A stretch of 64,000 nt of DNA from an uncultured Parabacteroides sp. (GTDB lineage Bacteria; Bacteroidota; Bacteroidia; Bacteroidales; Tannerellaceae): positions 1 to 64,000 of the forward strand of contig CASEMX010000004.1 in assembly GCA_949289155.1 (NCBI GenBank), read 5' to 3'. The notes beneath the pieces were generated by a model, which was not told the origin of the DNA, made no database searches, and saw nothing but the letters and a program-made list of their open reading frames with translations. The position numbers and the translations under genes are program-made. Positions 18,898 through 28,317 of the stretch are shown here, one piece after another; positions within the stretch are counted from its first letter, which is position 1, and every line of letters begins with the position of its first letter.

Positions 18898-21527
18898 TTT
18901 CCGTTGATTATTTTTTTTATTTCGTTTAACTTATTCAGTGCTTCAATGGGAGTAAGATTATTTACATCCAAGTTTTTGATTTCGTCGCGTACTTGGCTGA
19001 GTACCGGATCGTCCAGTTGGAAGAAATTTAATTGATAACCGCCTTCCGTCTGGCTTGTTGTTTTCCCTTTCCGTCCGATAGACGAGGTCTTTTGTGCGAT
19101 TCCTTCTTCCTGCCGTTTCTCTGTTTCCAAAATTTTCAGTATTTCATTGGCGCGTTTCACGATGCTTTTCGGCATTCCTGCCATTTTTGCTACGTGAATA
19201 CCGAAACTATGCTCGCTTCCACCCGGAATAAGTTTTCGCAAGAAGATTACTTTGTTGTTTACCTCCTTTACAGAGACATTATAATTCTTAATGCGGGGGA
19301 AAGACCGCTCCATTTCATTCAATTCATGGTAATGGGTGGCAAAAAGTGTTTTGGCATGTGCGTTCGGATGCTCGTGAATATATTCCACGATTGCCCAAGC
19401 AATCGAAATGCCGTCGTATGTACTGGTCCCTCGTCCTAATTCATCGAATAATACAAGGCTGTGTGAGGTCATATTGTTCAGGATATCGGCAGCTTCATTC
19501 ATTTCAACCATAAAAGTTGATTCACCTACCGAAATATTATCCGATGCACCAACTCGGGTAAAGATTTTATCAACCACGCCAATATGCGCGCTTTCCGCCG
19601 GAACGAAGCAACCTATCTGCGCCATCAATGTAATCAGTGCCGTCTGGCGCAATAGTGCAGATTTACCCGCCATGTTCGGTCCGGTAATAATGATAATTTG
19701 CTGTTTGTCCTCATCCAAATAGACATCGTTGGCGATATAGCTTTCTCCGAACGGTAATTGCTTCTCGATTACCGGATGCCGTCCGTTTTTTATATCGATG
19801 ACATCCGATTCGTCCACCAGTGGACGGATGTATTTGTTCGCTTCGGCGGCTTTGGCAAACGAGAGTAGGCAATCCAAACGTCCGATAAGATTCGCATTGC
19901 ATTGGATAGGAGCTATATATTCCGTCAGGCAAAGCACTAATTCGTTGAAGAGCCGTGCTTCCAATGCAAGGATTTTCTCTTCTGCGCCTAATATCTTTTC
20001 TTCGTACTCTTTTAATTCTTCTGTAATGTAGCGTTCGGCATTGACCAGCGTCTGCTTCCGAATCCAATCTGCCGGAACTTTATCTTTGTGAGTGTTCCGC
20101 ACTTCAATATAATAGCCGAACACATTATTAAAAGCAATCTTCAAGCTGGGGATTCCGGTCCGTTCGATTTCCCGTTGTTGGATTTGCAGCAGATAATCTT
20201 TCCCTGAATAGGCGATTGCACGGAGCTCGTCCAGTTCGGCATTTACTCCCTTTGCGATGACCCCTCCTTTATTCAATAGGGTAGGCGGGTCGTTATTGAT
20301 TTCCTTCTCGATGCGGTCACGAATTAGCACGCACAAATTCAGCTGGTCGCTTATGCGGCAGAGCGAAGGTTCGTCACTTTTCTCGCACGCTTGTTTAATG
20401 GGTTCGATGGCTCGGAGCGCAACCTTTAATTGAACCACTTCGCGCGGTGTGACACGCCCTACTGCCACTTTCGAGATGATGCGTTCCAAGTCGCCGATTT
20501 GTTCTAATTCGGCACTGAGCATCTCTTTCATTTCCGGATGCTTAAAGAAATATTCCACGACATTCTGTCGCTCTTCAATCGGCTTGGTATCTTTCAGCGG
20601 AAAAAGAATCCAGCGGCGCAACATTCGCGAACCCATCGGCGAAATGGTTTTGTCGATTACGTCCAGTAGGCTTTTGCCTTCATCGTTCATCGAACAAACC
20701 AGCTCCAAATTGCGCACTGTGAATTTATCTAACCGCACGTAACGCTCCTCTTCGATGCGGGTGAGTGCCGTAATGTGCGAAATATGCGTGTGTTGTGTTT
20801 GGTCCAAATAATACAATATCGCTCCGGAAGCGATGATTCCCAGACGTAGATGCTGCACGCCGAAGCCTTTCAAACTCTTTGTCTCGAAATGTTTCAGCAA
20901 ACGGTCGTTGGCTGCGTCAAAGGTGAAAATCCAATCGTCCATCTCATAGCAGAACGAATGTGCGCCGAAGAGTTCGTCAAAGCGTTTCTTGTAATTCCGT
21001 TCGATGAGCACCTCTTTAGGCGAGAAATTGTTCAACAGCTTATCCACATAGTCGGTTGTCCCCTCTGCGGTCAGGAATTCTCCGGTAGAGATATCCAGAA
21101 AGGCAATACCGCATTGGTTTTTCTCGAAATGGATAGCCGCGAGGAAATTATTTTCTTTATGGTTCAGGATATTGTCGTTGATGGAAACACCCGGCGTAAC
21201 TAATTCGGTGATGCCACGTTTCACCAGCTTCTTTGCCAATTTCGGATCCTCCAGCTGGTCACATATTGCGACTCGTTTCCCTGCGCGTACTAATTTCGGC
21301 AAATAGGAGTCGAGCGCATGATACGGGAATCCAGCCATCTCGATGAATTGGCTCGTGCCGTTAGACCGTCGCGTTTGGACGATGCCCAATATTTCCGCTC
21401 CGCTCACAGCGTCTTCACCATACATTTCATAAAAATCGCCTACACGAAACAACAGGATAGCGTCGGGATGCTTCGCTTTTATCTCGAAGTATTGTTTCAT
21501 CAAAGGAGTTTCTACAATCTTTACCAC
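18894..21527 (-). CDS. mutS: MutS, DNA mismatch repair ATPase
   Basis: 877 residues, the size of mismatch-recognising MutS1. The N-terminal mismatch-binding motif is present ([16 protein letters not shown], with the Phe that stacks on mispaired bases). The ATPase domain shows GPNMAGKS (about residue 615), [17 protein letters not shown] and the ATHYHEL switch. A C-terminal dimerisation tail follows. The gene looks intact, so the homopolymer runs elsewhere in the window are not explained by a broken mutS. Two-gene unit with the NagX-like gene downstream. Confidence 0.97.
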   Translation of the reverse strand: MVKIVETPLMKQYFEIKAKHPDAILLFRVGDFYEMYGEDAVSGAEILGIVQTRRSNGTSQFIEMAGFPYHALDSYLPKLVRAGKRVAICDQLEDPKLAKKLVKRGITELVTPGVSINDNILNHKENNFLAAIHFEKNQCGIAFLDISTGEFLTAEGTTDYVDKLLNNFSPKEVLIERNYKKRFDELFGAHSFCYEMDDWIFTFDAANDRLLKHFETKSLKGFGVQHLRLGIIASGAILYYLDQTQHTHISHITALTRIEEERYVRLDKFTVRNLELVCSMNDEGKSLLDVIDKTISPMGSRMLRRWILFPLKDTKPIEERQNVVEYFFKHPEMKEMLSAELEQIGDLERIISKVAVGRVTPREVVQLKVALRAIEPIKQACEKSDEPSLCRISDQLNLCVLIRDRIEKEINNDPPTLLNKGGVIAKGVNAELDELRAIAYSGKDYLLQIQQREIERTGIPSLKIAFNNVFGYYIEVRNTHKDKVPADWIRKQTLVNAERYITEELKEYEEKILGAEEKILALEARLFNELVLCLTEYIAPIQCNANLIGRLDCLLSFAKAAEANKYIRPLVDESDVIDIKNGRHPVIEKQLPFGESYIANDVYLDEDKQQIIIITGPNMAGKSALLRQTALITLMAQIGCFVPAESAHIGVVDKIFTRVGASDNISVGESTFMVEMNEAADILNNMTSHSLVLFDELGRGTSTYDGISIAWAIVEYIHEHPNAHAKTLFATHYHELNEMERSFPRIKNYNVSVKEVNNKVIFLRKLIPGGSEHSFGIHVAKMAGMPKSIVKRANEILKILETEKRQEEGIAQKTSSIGRKGKTTSQTEGGYQLNFFQLDDPVLSQVRDEIKNLDVNNLTPIEALNKLNEIKKIINGK

Positions 21528-21555
21528 GATATTGTTCTTTTCTATTTAATCCAAG

Positions 21556-21563
21556 CAAAAGTA
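21556..21563 (-). promoter_or_regulatory. -7 box of mutS
   Basis: CAAAAGTA on the plus strand is TACTTTTG on the minus strand, an exact TAnnTTTG box 29 bases before the mutS ATG. No clear -33 box. Confidence 0.45.
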
Positions 21564-21680
21564 AAATAAATTTGCGAAACCGAGAAATCAGGCTGCGGAA
21601 ATATCCTGCGCCCTACGGCTCTTTCATTTAAAACAGCTTTAATAATCCTCAAACGGCTCCGTATAGAAGTTCTCATTTCC

Positions 21681-21849
21681 CTATCGTAGAACCTGACAAG
21701 TGCATACGAAGAGTTCGACAAGTCTCCCTCGTAGCGACCGGAAAGTCTCCCTCGTAGCGAGGTCGGTCGCTACGATATAGAGAGGTCAGTCGCTACGATA
21801 TGCGCTTGTTGGTCGCTACGATATAGACTTTTCAGGTTCTACGATATGC
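21681..21849. repeat. Array E: eight 22-23-bp units arranged as one large inverted repeat
   Basis: Four units containing TCGTAGCGACC or variants (starting about 21681, 21703, 21726, 21749) face inverted copies ending about 21780, 21803, 21825 and 21847. The centre is CGTAGCGA-GGTCGG-TCGCTACG. Outer ends also match (ATCGTAGAACCTG against CAGGTTCTACGAT). The whole can fold into one long hairpin or cruciform. It fills most of the gap between mutS (starts 21527) and the SulP gene (ends 21915), both on the minus strand. Confidence 0.85.
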
Positions 21850-21914
21850 AGTTTTTGAATGCTTAGGGAGGAATATAAAAACTGCTTACGAAGCTTTGTG
21901 TCCTAATTCCTCTG

Positions 21915-23603
21915 TCAGCGCTTCTCGATTTCCTCCCTCGCCTTAGCTACTGCTTCATTAATATTGCTGCAGATGTTTTCTTTGCCTAAAAGTTCGTAGA
22001 AGCCGGACTTTTCCAATGCACGATGTACTTTTTCGTTTACGCCCGAAAGGATGATGTGTATCTTCTCCTTTTGCGACATTTCGCAGAGGTTAGTCAGGTT
22101 GTGTATGCCGGTCGAATCGATAAATGGGACCTTACGCATTCGGATGATGCGGATTTTCGGTCGGTCGCCCAGTTGTGCCATTGTTTCCTCGAACTTTGTT
22201 GCGATACCGAAGAAATAGGGTCCGTTGATTTCATAAACCTCTACACCTTTCGGCAGCACCAGATGCTCTTCGTGAACCTCTAAGTCCGATTCTAAATTCG
22301 GGTCGATTTCATCTCGAATCACCGAAATCTCGGTAGTCTCCATCACACGCTTCATAAAGAGGACGCAGGCAATCAGCAGTCCGACTTCGATGGCAATCGT
22401 CAAGTCGAAGATGACCGTCAGGAAGAAGGTGATGAGTAGTACCGTGACATCTGACTTCGGATTATTTAACAGCGCTTTGAACGTGCGCCACCCGCTCATG
22501 TTGTAAGAAACGATGACTAAAACGCCCGCGAGGCAGGCCATTGGAATATATTGCGCCAAAGGCATCAGGAAAAGCAGGATGAGCAGCAATACGCCGGCAT
22601 GGACAATGCCGGAAATAGGTGTGCGTCCTCCGTTATTGATGTTGGTCATTGTACGGGCAATGGCTCCGGTCGCCGGAATACCGCCGAAGATAGGTGAGAA
22701 TAGGTTTGCCACGCCTTGTGCAATCAGCTCTGTATTTGAATTATGTCGGTCGCCAATGACACCGTCGGCTACTGTTGCCGAAAGCAGTGATTCGATAGCA
22801 CCTAATACAGCAATCGTTACCGCCACGGGGAAAAGATTCTTCACGGCTTCCCAATCCAATGCCGGAACCGATGCGCCTGGAAGTTGCGATTGGATACTGA
22901 AGCGGTCGCCAATGGTGTCGATGCAGTTGATTCCATAGTACGTTTTCAAACCATATACGGCAATCGTTACCACAATAATGGCAATCAGCGAACCCGGAAT
23001 CTTCTTCAAAAACTTCGGTGTAAGAGCAATAATCAGGATGCTAACCAAGCTGACCGCTGCATTCCACCAATTCACTGTGTCGAAATGACGGAAATACATC
23101 ATCCACTTCCCGATAAAGTCGCCCGGTATCTTTTCTCCATGAAAATCTAAGCCGAAGATATCAGCAATCTGTGTTGTAAAGATAGTTACGGCAATACCGC
23201 TGGTGAAGCCTACAATAATCGGATAGGGGATAAACTTAATCACAGTTCCCAATCGGAAGAATCCTAAGACGATTAACAGGATTCCTGCCATCATCGTCGC
23301 GACCATTAATCCTTCGATACCATATTCTTGTATGATACCATATATAATTACAATAAATGCGCCGGTAGGTCCGCCAATTTGTACCTTGCTCCCTCCTAAG
23401 AAGGAGATGATGAATCCGGCGACGATTGCTGTTATAATACCCTTCTCCGGACTCACGCCCGAAGCAATACCGAAAGCGATTGCCAGCGGCAACGCTACAA
23501 TTCCTACGATAATTCCCGCCATCAAATCGGTTGTGAAGTCTGCTTTAGTGTAATGTTTCAACACGGAAAATAATCGAGGATGAAAATCAATCTTACTGTT
23601 CAT
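21915..23603 (-). CDS. SulP-family anion transporter with STAS domain
   Basis: Inner-membrane SLC26/SulP carrier, 562 residues from ATG 23603. About 10-12 membrane segments occupy residues 25-420 (DLMAGIIVGIVALPLAIAFGIASG is the typical first signature, GPTGAFIVIIYGII the second). A cytoplasmic STAS domain follows (about residues 440-550, with VPFIDSTGIHNL around its regulatory Ser/Thr). Substrate may be sulfate, bicarbonate or a dicarboxylate and is not evident. An upstream in-frame ATG at 23684 would add a non-conserved leader overlapping the -7 box, so it is rejected. Monocistronic. Confidence 0.92.
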   Translation of the reverse strand: MNSKIDFHPRLFSVLKHYTKADFTTDLMAGIIVGIVALPLAIAFGIASGVSPEKGIITAIVAGFIISFLGGSKVQIGGPTGAFIVIIYGIIQEYGIEGLMVATMMAGILLIVLGFFRLGTVIKFIPYPIIVGFTSGIAVTIFTTQIADIFGLDFHGEKIPGDFIGKWMMYFRHFDTVNWWNAAVSLVSILIIALTPKFLKKIPGSLIAIIVVTIAVYGLKTYYGINCIDTIGDRFSIQSQLPGASVPALDWEAVKNLFPVAVTIAVLGAIESLLSATVADGVIGDRHNSNTELIAQGVANLFSPIFGGIPATGAIARTMTNINNGGRTPISGIVHAGVLLLILLFLMPLAQYIPMACLAGVLVIVSYNMSGWRTFKALLNNPKSDVTVLLITFFLTVIFDLTIAIEVGLLIACVLFMKRVMETTEISVIRDEIDPNLESDLEVHEEHLVLPKGVEVYEINGPYFFGIATKFEETMAQLGDRPKIRIIRMRKVPFIDSTGIHNLTNLCEMSQKEKIHIILSGVNEKVHRALEKSGFYELLGKENICSNINEAVAKAREEIEKR

Positions 23604-23632
23604 TTTATCCGTTAATTTAGAAAATGGGAGCG

Positions 23633-23640
23633 CAAAAGTA
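23633..23640 (-). promoter_or_regulatory. -7 box of the SulP gene
   Basis: CAAAAGTA on plus is TACTTTTG on minus, 30 bases before the chosen start at 23603. It supports that start over the ATG at 23684. Confidence 0.5.
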
Positions 23641-23671
23641 GAAAAAAACAGGAAATTTACGGAGAGGATAG

Positions 23672-23703
23672 TTGGACATTCCAATAAAAAAAGTCTATTT
23701 TTG
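23672..23703 (+). promoter_or_regulatory. Promoter of the SIS isomerase gene
   Basis: TTG (23672-23674), 21 bases, then TATTTTTG (23696-23703). Matches the Bacteroidetes promoter and lies 26 bases before ATG 23730. Confidence 0.6.
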
Positions 23704-23729
23704 TGATGGAATTACTAAATAGACGATAA

Positions 23730-24341
23730 ATGATAACAAACGAAATTGTCGCGTTATTGGAACAAGAGGCGAATGCCGTACGGAATATACCAGTTTCTAC
23801 TCGCTATGAAGAGGCGGTGAATCTAATAGTCGAACATGTCCATAAATTAGGAGGGAAACTTATCACCAGCGGAATGGGAAAGGCAGGGCAAATCGCAATG
23901 AATATCGCAACCACATTCAGTTCGACCGGTACGCCGGCATCATTCCTGCATCCGAGCGAAGCACAACATGGCGATTTGGGTATCGTGCGGGAGAATGATA
24001 TTATGCTGTTGATATCCAATTCCGGGAAAACACGCGAATTGGTAGAACTGGTCAGTTTGACGCGCGGATTAGTCCCGGATATGAAGTTTATCGTCATTAC
24101 GGGTAATCCGGAAAGTGCATTGGCAAAAGAGGCAACGATTTGTTTGCCGACAGGCTCGCCGGCCGAAGTGTGTCCGTTAGGCTTGACGCCGACAACCTCT
24201 ACGACGGTAATGACCGTAATCGGCGATATCTTGGTAGTCGGTACGATGAAGAAGATTAATTTCACCAATAAGGATTATGCGAAACGGCATCATGGAGGGT
24301 ATTTAGGCTCGAAAAGCCGCGAGCAAAGCCGGAATGAATAA
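23730..24341 (+). CDS. SIS-domain sugar-phosphate isomerase, KdsD/HPI-like without CBS domains
   Basis: 203 residues, a single sugar isomerase (SIS) domain. Motifs ITSGMGKAGQIAMNIATT, FLHPSEAQHGDLG and LLISNSGKTRELVEL are those of the KpsF/GutQ arabinose-5-phosphate isomerases. Those enzymes normally carry two CBS domains and reach about 320 residues; here the protein ends after the SIS fold, as in 6-phospho-3-hexuloisomerases and other short relatives. It probably interconverts ketose and aldose phosphates; D-arabinose 5-phosphate for Kdo synthesis is one possibility. A PfkB kinase gene starts 19 bases downstream, so the two probably act in one sugar pathway. Confidence 0.85.
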   Translation: MITNEIVALLEQEANAVRNIPVSTRYEEAVNLIVEHVHKLGGKLITSGMGKAGQIAMNIATTFSSTGTPASFLHPSEAQHGDLGIVRENDIMLLISNSGKTRELVELVSLTRGLVPDMKFIVITGNPESALAKEATICLPTGSPAEVCPLGLTPTTSTTVMTVIGDILVVGTMKKINFTNKDYAKRHHGGYLGSKSREQSRNE

Positions 24342-24360
24342 GCAATAGCGGAAAAGGATT

Positions 24361-25266
24361 ATGAGAAAGGTAATCGGTATTGGTGAAACTATTTTAGATA
24401 TTGTATTCAAAGGGAACCAGCCTTATGCTGCCGTTCCCGGAGGTTCTGTTTTCAATGGTTTGGTTTCTTTAGGACGTTTGGGCGAAGAGGTGCTTTTCAT
24501 TAGTGAGATAGGTAACGACCGGGTTGGTGATATGATTCAATCTTTTATGGAAGAGAATCATATATCTACCGAATATGTCGATCGTTTTCCGGATGGGAAG
24601 AGTCCGTTATCGTTAGCTTTCCTTGATGAGAACCGGAATGCCAATTACATTTTCTATAAAGATTACCCGAAGCAGCGTTTGGAAGTTCCTCTTCCTCCGA
24701 TTGAAGAAGATGATATCTTTATCTTTGGCTCTTACTATTCTTTGAATCCGGCCTTACGTAAACGGGTGTGTGAGTTCATCGAATATGCGCGGGAAAAAGG
24801 CGCGATTCTCTATTATGACCCGAACTTCCGGAAGGCGCATGCGCATGAAGCTATCCATGTCATGCCTTCTGTTTTGGAGAACTTCGAATATGCGGATATC
24901 GTAAGAGGCTCGGATGAAGATTTCCTGAACTTATTCGGCGAGACCGATTTGGACAAGGTTTATCAAGAACATATTCAGTTTTATTGCAATCTGTTTTTGA
25001 CTACCCGAGGGGAAGAAGGTGTGGACCTTCGGACTCCGGAAATGAAACTGCATTTCGATACGCCGCATGTCCAACCGCTGAGTACCATCGGAGCAGGGGA
25101 TAATTTCAATGCCGGTGTTTTGTATGGGTTGCTTAAATACAATATTCGAAAGAGGGATTTGCCCTCTCTCTCTGCTGAAGATTGGGAAAAGGTTATCCGG
25201 TGTGGCATTGAATTGGCTGTTGAGGTGTGTCAGAGTTACGATAACTATATCGCCCGGCGGAAATGA
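24361..25266 (+). CDS. PfkB-family carbohydrate kinase
   Basis: 301-residue ribokinase-fold sugar kinase. N-terminal GIGETILDIVF and the PGGSVFNGLVSLGRLG motif bind substrate. The C-terminal signature TIGAGDNFNAGVLYG holds the anion hole and the catalytic Asp in GAGD. Fructokinase-like by overall pattern, but the sugar cannot be fixed by eye. Directly downstream of the SIS isomerase and 27 bases upstream of a phosphatase-like lipoprotein, suggesting one transcript. Confidence 0.9.
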   Translation: MRKVIGIGETILDIVFKGNQPYAAVPGGSVFNGLVSLGRLGEEVLFISEIGNDRVGDMIQSFMEENHISTEYVDRFPDGKSPLSLAFLDENRNANYIFYKDYPKQRLEVPLPPIEEDDIFIFGSYYSLNPALRKRVCEFIEYAREKGAILYYDPNFRKAHAHEAIHVMPSVLENFEYADIVRGSDEDFLNLFGETDLDKVYQEHIQFYCNLFLTTRGEEGVDLRTPEMKLHFDTPHVQPLSTIGAGDNFNAGVLYGLLKYNIRKRDLPSLSAEDWEKVIRCGIELAVEVCQSYDNYIARRK

Positions 25267-25293
25267 TAACTTAGGATAAGAATTCTCGGCTGT

Positions 25294-26358
25294 ATGATGA
25301 AGATGAATCGATATATAATAGGAATTGCAAGCCTCCTGTTTATCCTGACAGGTTGTTCGTCTCACTCATGCGATGTCCATACGCTTTGTATGCGTGACGA
25401 AATCGGGAATTACATCATCAAATGGGAAACCAATCCTCAAATCGCAGGCACAGTAAAGATTTACGTATCCGATACGCCGGGCAAATTCGACATGTCGCAG
25501 CCGGCTATCTATGCCCATATAGAAGATGGCGTTACGCGATACGTAACGCAAGACAATCTGAGCCGGCGGTATTTCCGGCTGACGTTTAATGACCATTGCG
25601 TGACGGATGTCGCTGCCCGCTATTCCTTCATGGACCATATCCAGAACTTCCGCGATTTTGGCGGTTATACGACACAAAAGGGGAAGCAAATGAAGTGGGG
25701 GATGATTTACCGTTCCGGGCGTATCGGCAAGTTGAGCGACCGTGATTCTTTGCGGATGCTTTCGACTGGAATCAAGACCTTGCTTGATTTGCGGACAGAG
25801 GAAGAGGTAGCACAAGCTCCGATTTATTTTCCCGGCATTCAGATTATCCATCTGCCTATTCCAAGAGGGAATCAGGAGGAAATCCTGACGCGTCTGCGGG
25901 AGAATACCATCCGTAAGGGCGACGGGCTTCTTTATATGGAGGATACTTATATCCGGTTTGTTTCGAAATACACTGCCGACTTTGCCCGTGTCTTTCCGTT
26001 CTTATTGGATGAAAAGAACTATCCGATTCTGATTCATGGCGATTTGGGCAAAGACCGTACCGGTTTCCTTGCCTCTTTGTTGCTGACAATAGTTGGTGTT
26101 CCACATGAAACAGTCCAGACCGATTATTTGGATTCGAACCGCTATATCGACCCCAGTTTTATGTTCGGCACAGTCTCTTCGTTGAGCACAGACGCGCAAG
26201 AGACCATGACGGTATTGCTTTCCGTCAATGAGTCCTTCCTCGATGCTGCTTATCGGGAGATAGAGAAGCAGTACGGTTCCTTCGAAAATTATGTCGATGA
26301 GGGATTAGGATTATCTGCTAAAAAACAAGAAAAGTTGAAAGATATCCTGTTGAGATAG
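25294..26358 (+). CDS. Tyr/dual-specificity phosphatase-like lipoprotein lacking the catalytic Cys
   Basis: 354 residues. An N-terminal lipoprotein signal (FILTGC, lipobox Cys at about residue 21) predicts periplasmic anchoring. A strand-rich region is followed by a phosphatase domain of the PF13350-like type (NFRDFGGY, MIYRSGRIGKL, TLLDLRTEEE). The active-site loop should read HCxxGKDRTG but is HGDLGKDRTG: codon 249 is GGC (26038-26040) where a Cys would be TGC. The Arg and the rest of the P-loop are intact. As read, the protein could bind phosphate but should not form the cysteinyl-phosphate intermediate. It could be a pseudophosphatase, a recent mutation, or a base error. Follows the PfkB gene. 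Confidence 0.85.
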   Translation: MMKMNRYIIGIASLLFILTGCSSHSCDVHTLCMRDEIGNYIIKWETNPQIAGTVKIYVSDTPGKFDMSQPAIYAHIEDGVTRYVTQDNLSRRYFRLTFNDHCVTDVAARYSFMDHIQNFRDFGGYTTQKGKQMKWGMIYRSGRIGKLSDRDSLRMLSTGIKTLLDLRTEEEVAQAPIYFPGIQIIHLPIPRGNQEEILTRLRENTIRKGDGLLYMEDTYIRFVSKYTADFARVFPFLLDEKNYPILIHGDLGKDRTGFLASLLLTIVGVPHETVQTDYLDSNRYIDPSFMFGTVSSLSTDAQETMTVLLSVNESFLDAAYREIEKQYGSFENYVDEGLGLSAKKQEKLKDILLR

Positions 26359-26380
26359 AATGCGGCTCGTAAGATTTGCC

Positions 26381-26388
26381 TACCTTTG
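26381..26388 (+). promoter_or_regulatory. -7 box of the DEAD-box helicase gene
   Basis: TACCTTTG, an exact match to TAnnTTTG in the common Bacteroidetes context CCTACCTTTGCG, 43 bases before the TTG start codon at 26431. Confidence 0.6.
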
Positions 26389-26430
26389 CGCCATTTTTAA
26401 GAGGTTTTATATTATTTATCCAGACGAGAT

Positions 26431-28185
26431 TTGAAAACATTTGAAGAATTAGGAGTTGCCGCACCTATCCTAAAGGCAATTCAAGAGATGGGGTATGAAT
26501 CCCCTATGCCCGTCCAAGAGGAAGTGATTCCTTTTCTATTGGGTGATGATAACGATGTAATCGCTTTGGCGCAGACCGGAACAGGCAAGACTGCCGCATT
26601 CGGGTTACCTATCATACAGAAAATCGACGTAGAGAATTATCAGCCGCAGGCGTTGGTGTTGTGCCCTACCCGCGAACTCTGCCTGCAGATTGCCGATGAT
26701 TTGAATGACTATTCCAAGTATATCGACCACCTCCGCGTATTGCCGGTCTATGGCGGGTCAAGCATCGAGAGCCAGATTAAGACCCTGAAACGGGGTGTGC
26801 ATATCGTGGTCGCTACGCCGGGGCGTCTGCTGGACTTGATGAACCGGAAGACGGTCGATTTGAGTGCTATCCGGAATGTCATCATGGATGAGGCGGATGA
26901 GATGCTGAACATGGGCTTCTCGGAGAGTATCGATGCAATTCTGGCTGCCGTTCCGGAGACACGGAACATGTTGCTCTTCTCGGCTACCATGCCACAGGGC
27001 ATTGCTTCGATTACGAAGAAGTATATGGATAATCCGAAAGAGATTGTCATTGGCAGGAAGAATGAAGGGAACAAGAACATCCGCGATATTTATTATATGG
27101 TACGCGCGCAGGACAAATACCTTGCCTTGAAGCGTATCGCCGACTTCTATCCGAATATCTACGGCATCATCTTCTGCCGCACTCGTAAGGAGACGCAGGA
27201 GATTGCCGACAAGCTGATTCAGGATGGCTATAATGCCGATTCGTTGCATGGCGAACTGAGTCAGGCGCAGCGTGACTATGTGATGCAGAAGTTCCGCATC
27301 AAGAACCTGCAGCTGTTGGTGGCTACGGATGTGGCGGCTCGCGGACTGGATGTGGACGACCTGACGCACGTCATCAATTACGGGTTGCCGGACGAGGTGG
27401 AGTCTTATACGCACCGCCGGGGTCGTACGGGCCGTGCCGGAAAGACCGGTATCTCTATCTCCATCTGCCATGTGCGTGAGAAGGGGAAGATTAAAGAAAT
27501 CGAACGCATCATCAATAAGAAATTCGAGAAGGGCGAAATGCCTTCGGGCAAGGAAATCTGCGCCAAGCAGCTGTTCAACCTTGTGGACCAAATCGAGAAG
27601 GTGAAGGTCAACGAAGAGGAAATCGCCGAACTGATGCCGCAAATCTATCGTAAACTGGAATGGCTGGACAAGGAGGATATCATCAAGCGCATGGTGTCGC
27701 TGGAGTTCAATCGGATGATTGATTATTACAAGGATGCGGACGAAATCGAGACGGTGGACGAGAAGGTGTCGCGCCGCGAACGGAACGGCAAGCGCGGCCG
27801 TCAGGCTGAGGAGGGCTTCGTGCGGCTGTTCATCAATTTCGGCAAGAAGGATGGCATGTTCACCAATCAGCTTATTGAGCTGGTCAACCGTTGCGTGAAG
27901 GGGAAGGTGCGCATCGGCCGCATCGACCTGATGGAGAATTTCTCCTTCTTCGAAGTGGAAGAGGAGGAGGCGCGCCGCGTGGTGAAGACGATGAACGGCT
28001 TCGAACTGGATGGTCGCCGCATCTCGGTGGAGTTTGCGCAGGAGAAAAAGGAGGAGCTGGAAAAAGAGGGGAAAGGGAAGTCCCGCAAACGCCGCAGTAC
28101 TGCCCAGAACCGCTTCATGCGTACGCAGCATAAGTCGTCGAAGAAAAAGGAGAAAAAGGACAAGAAGGGGAAAGGGAAAAAGTGA
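26431..28185 (+). CDS. DEAD-box RNA helicase with C-terminal RNA-binding domain (DeaD/CsdA-like)
   Basis: 584-residue ATP-dependent RNA helicase. Q motif FEELGVAAPILKAIQEMGYESP, P-loop AQTGTGKT (47-54), PTRELCLQ, DEAD box in MDEADEM, SAT in FSATMP, ARGLDVDDLTHV and HRRGRTGRAGK in the second RecA domain. A DbpA-type RNA-binding domain spans about residues 455-535 (VRLFINFGKKDGMF onward), followed by a Lys/Arg-rich tail that probably adds RNA affinity. Similar proteins act in ribosome assembly or cold adaptation. The start codon is TTG, chosen because MKTFEELGV is the usual beginning and no in-frame ATG is nearby. Confidence 0.94.
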   Translation: MKTFEELGVAAPILKAIQEMGYESPMPVQEEVIPFLLGDDNDVIALAQTGTGKTAAFGLPIIQKIDVENYQPQALVLCPTRELCLQIADDLNDYSKYIDHLRVLPVYGGSSIESQIKTLKRGVHIVVATPGRLLDLMNRKTVDLSAIRNVIMDEADEMLNMGFSESIDAILAAVPETRNMLLFSATMPQGIASITKKYMDNPKEIVIGRKNEGNKNIRDIYYMVRAQDKYLALKRIADFYPNIYGIIFCRTRKETQEIADKLIQDGYNADSLHGELSQAQRDYVMQKFRIKNLQLLVATDVAARGLDVDDLTHVINYGLPDEVESYTHRRGRTGRAGKTGISISICHVREKGKIKEIERIINKKFEKGEMPSGKEICAKQLFNLVDQIEKVKVNEEEIAELMPQIYRKLEWLDKEDIIKRMVSLEFNRMIDYYKDADEIETVDEKVSRRERNGKRGRQAEEGFVRLFINFGKKDGMFTNQLIELVNRCVKGKVRIGRIDLMENFSFFEVEEEEARRVVKTMNGFELDGRRISVEFAQEKKEELEKEGKGKSRKRRSTAQNRFMRTQHKSSKKKEKKDKKGKGKK

Positions 28186-28227
28186 CATTTCTTGCTGGCT
28201 GTGCGCCGGCGTTCTGAATAATTTGTC

Positions 28228-28235
28228 TACCTTTG
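28228..28235 (+). promoter_or_regulatory. -7 box in the gap after the helicase gene
   Basis: TACCTTTG in the context GTCTACCTTTGCG, nearly the same as the helicase promoter context at 26381. It lies 43 bases after the helicase stop and points toward the terminator at 28267 and array B. Confidence 0.45.
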
Positions 28236-28241
28236 CGTCAG

Positions 28242-28309
28242 CATTTGGAAACGGAAAAGTGGTGATTCTGCGTGGAGTGTTTCGATAAACATTCTGCGCA
28301 GATTTTTTT
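28242..28309 (+). ncRNA. Candidate small RNA between a -7 box and an intrinsic terminator
   Basis: A predicted start about 7 bases after the -7 box at 28228-28235 and the T7 run ending at 28309 would give a transcript of about 65-70 nt with no start codon context. The spacing is typical of a small RNA, but the same terminator could simply end the helicase message. Confidence 0.3.
28267..28309 (+). terminator. Rho-independent terminator after the helicase gene
   Basis: TCTGCG (28267-28272) pairs with CGCAGA (28297-28302), with an inner TGTTT/AAACA stem, followed directly by T7 (28303-28309). Confidence 0.7.
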
Positions 28310-28317
28310 ATGTCCGG

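Noticed and set aside
18894-21527. Broken mutS as a cause of the homopolymer runs
   Set aside because: All MutS mismatch-binding and ATPase motifs are present and the frame is complete, so no mutator phenotype can be inferred.
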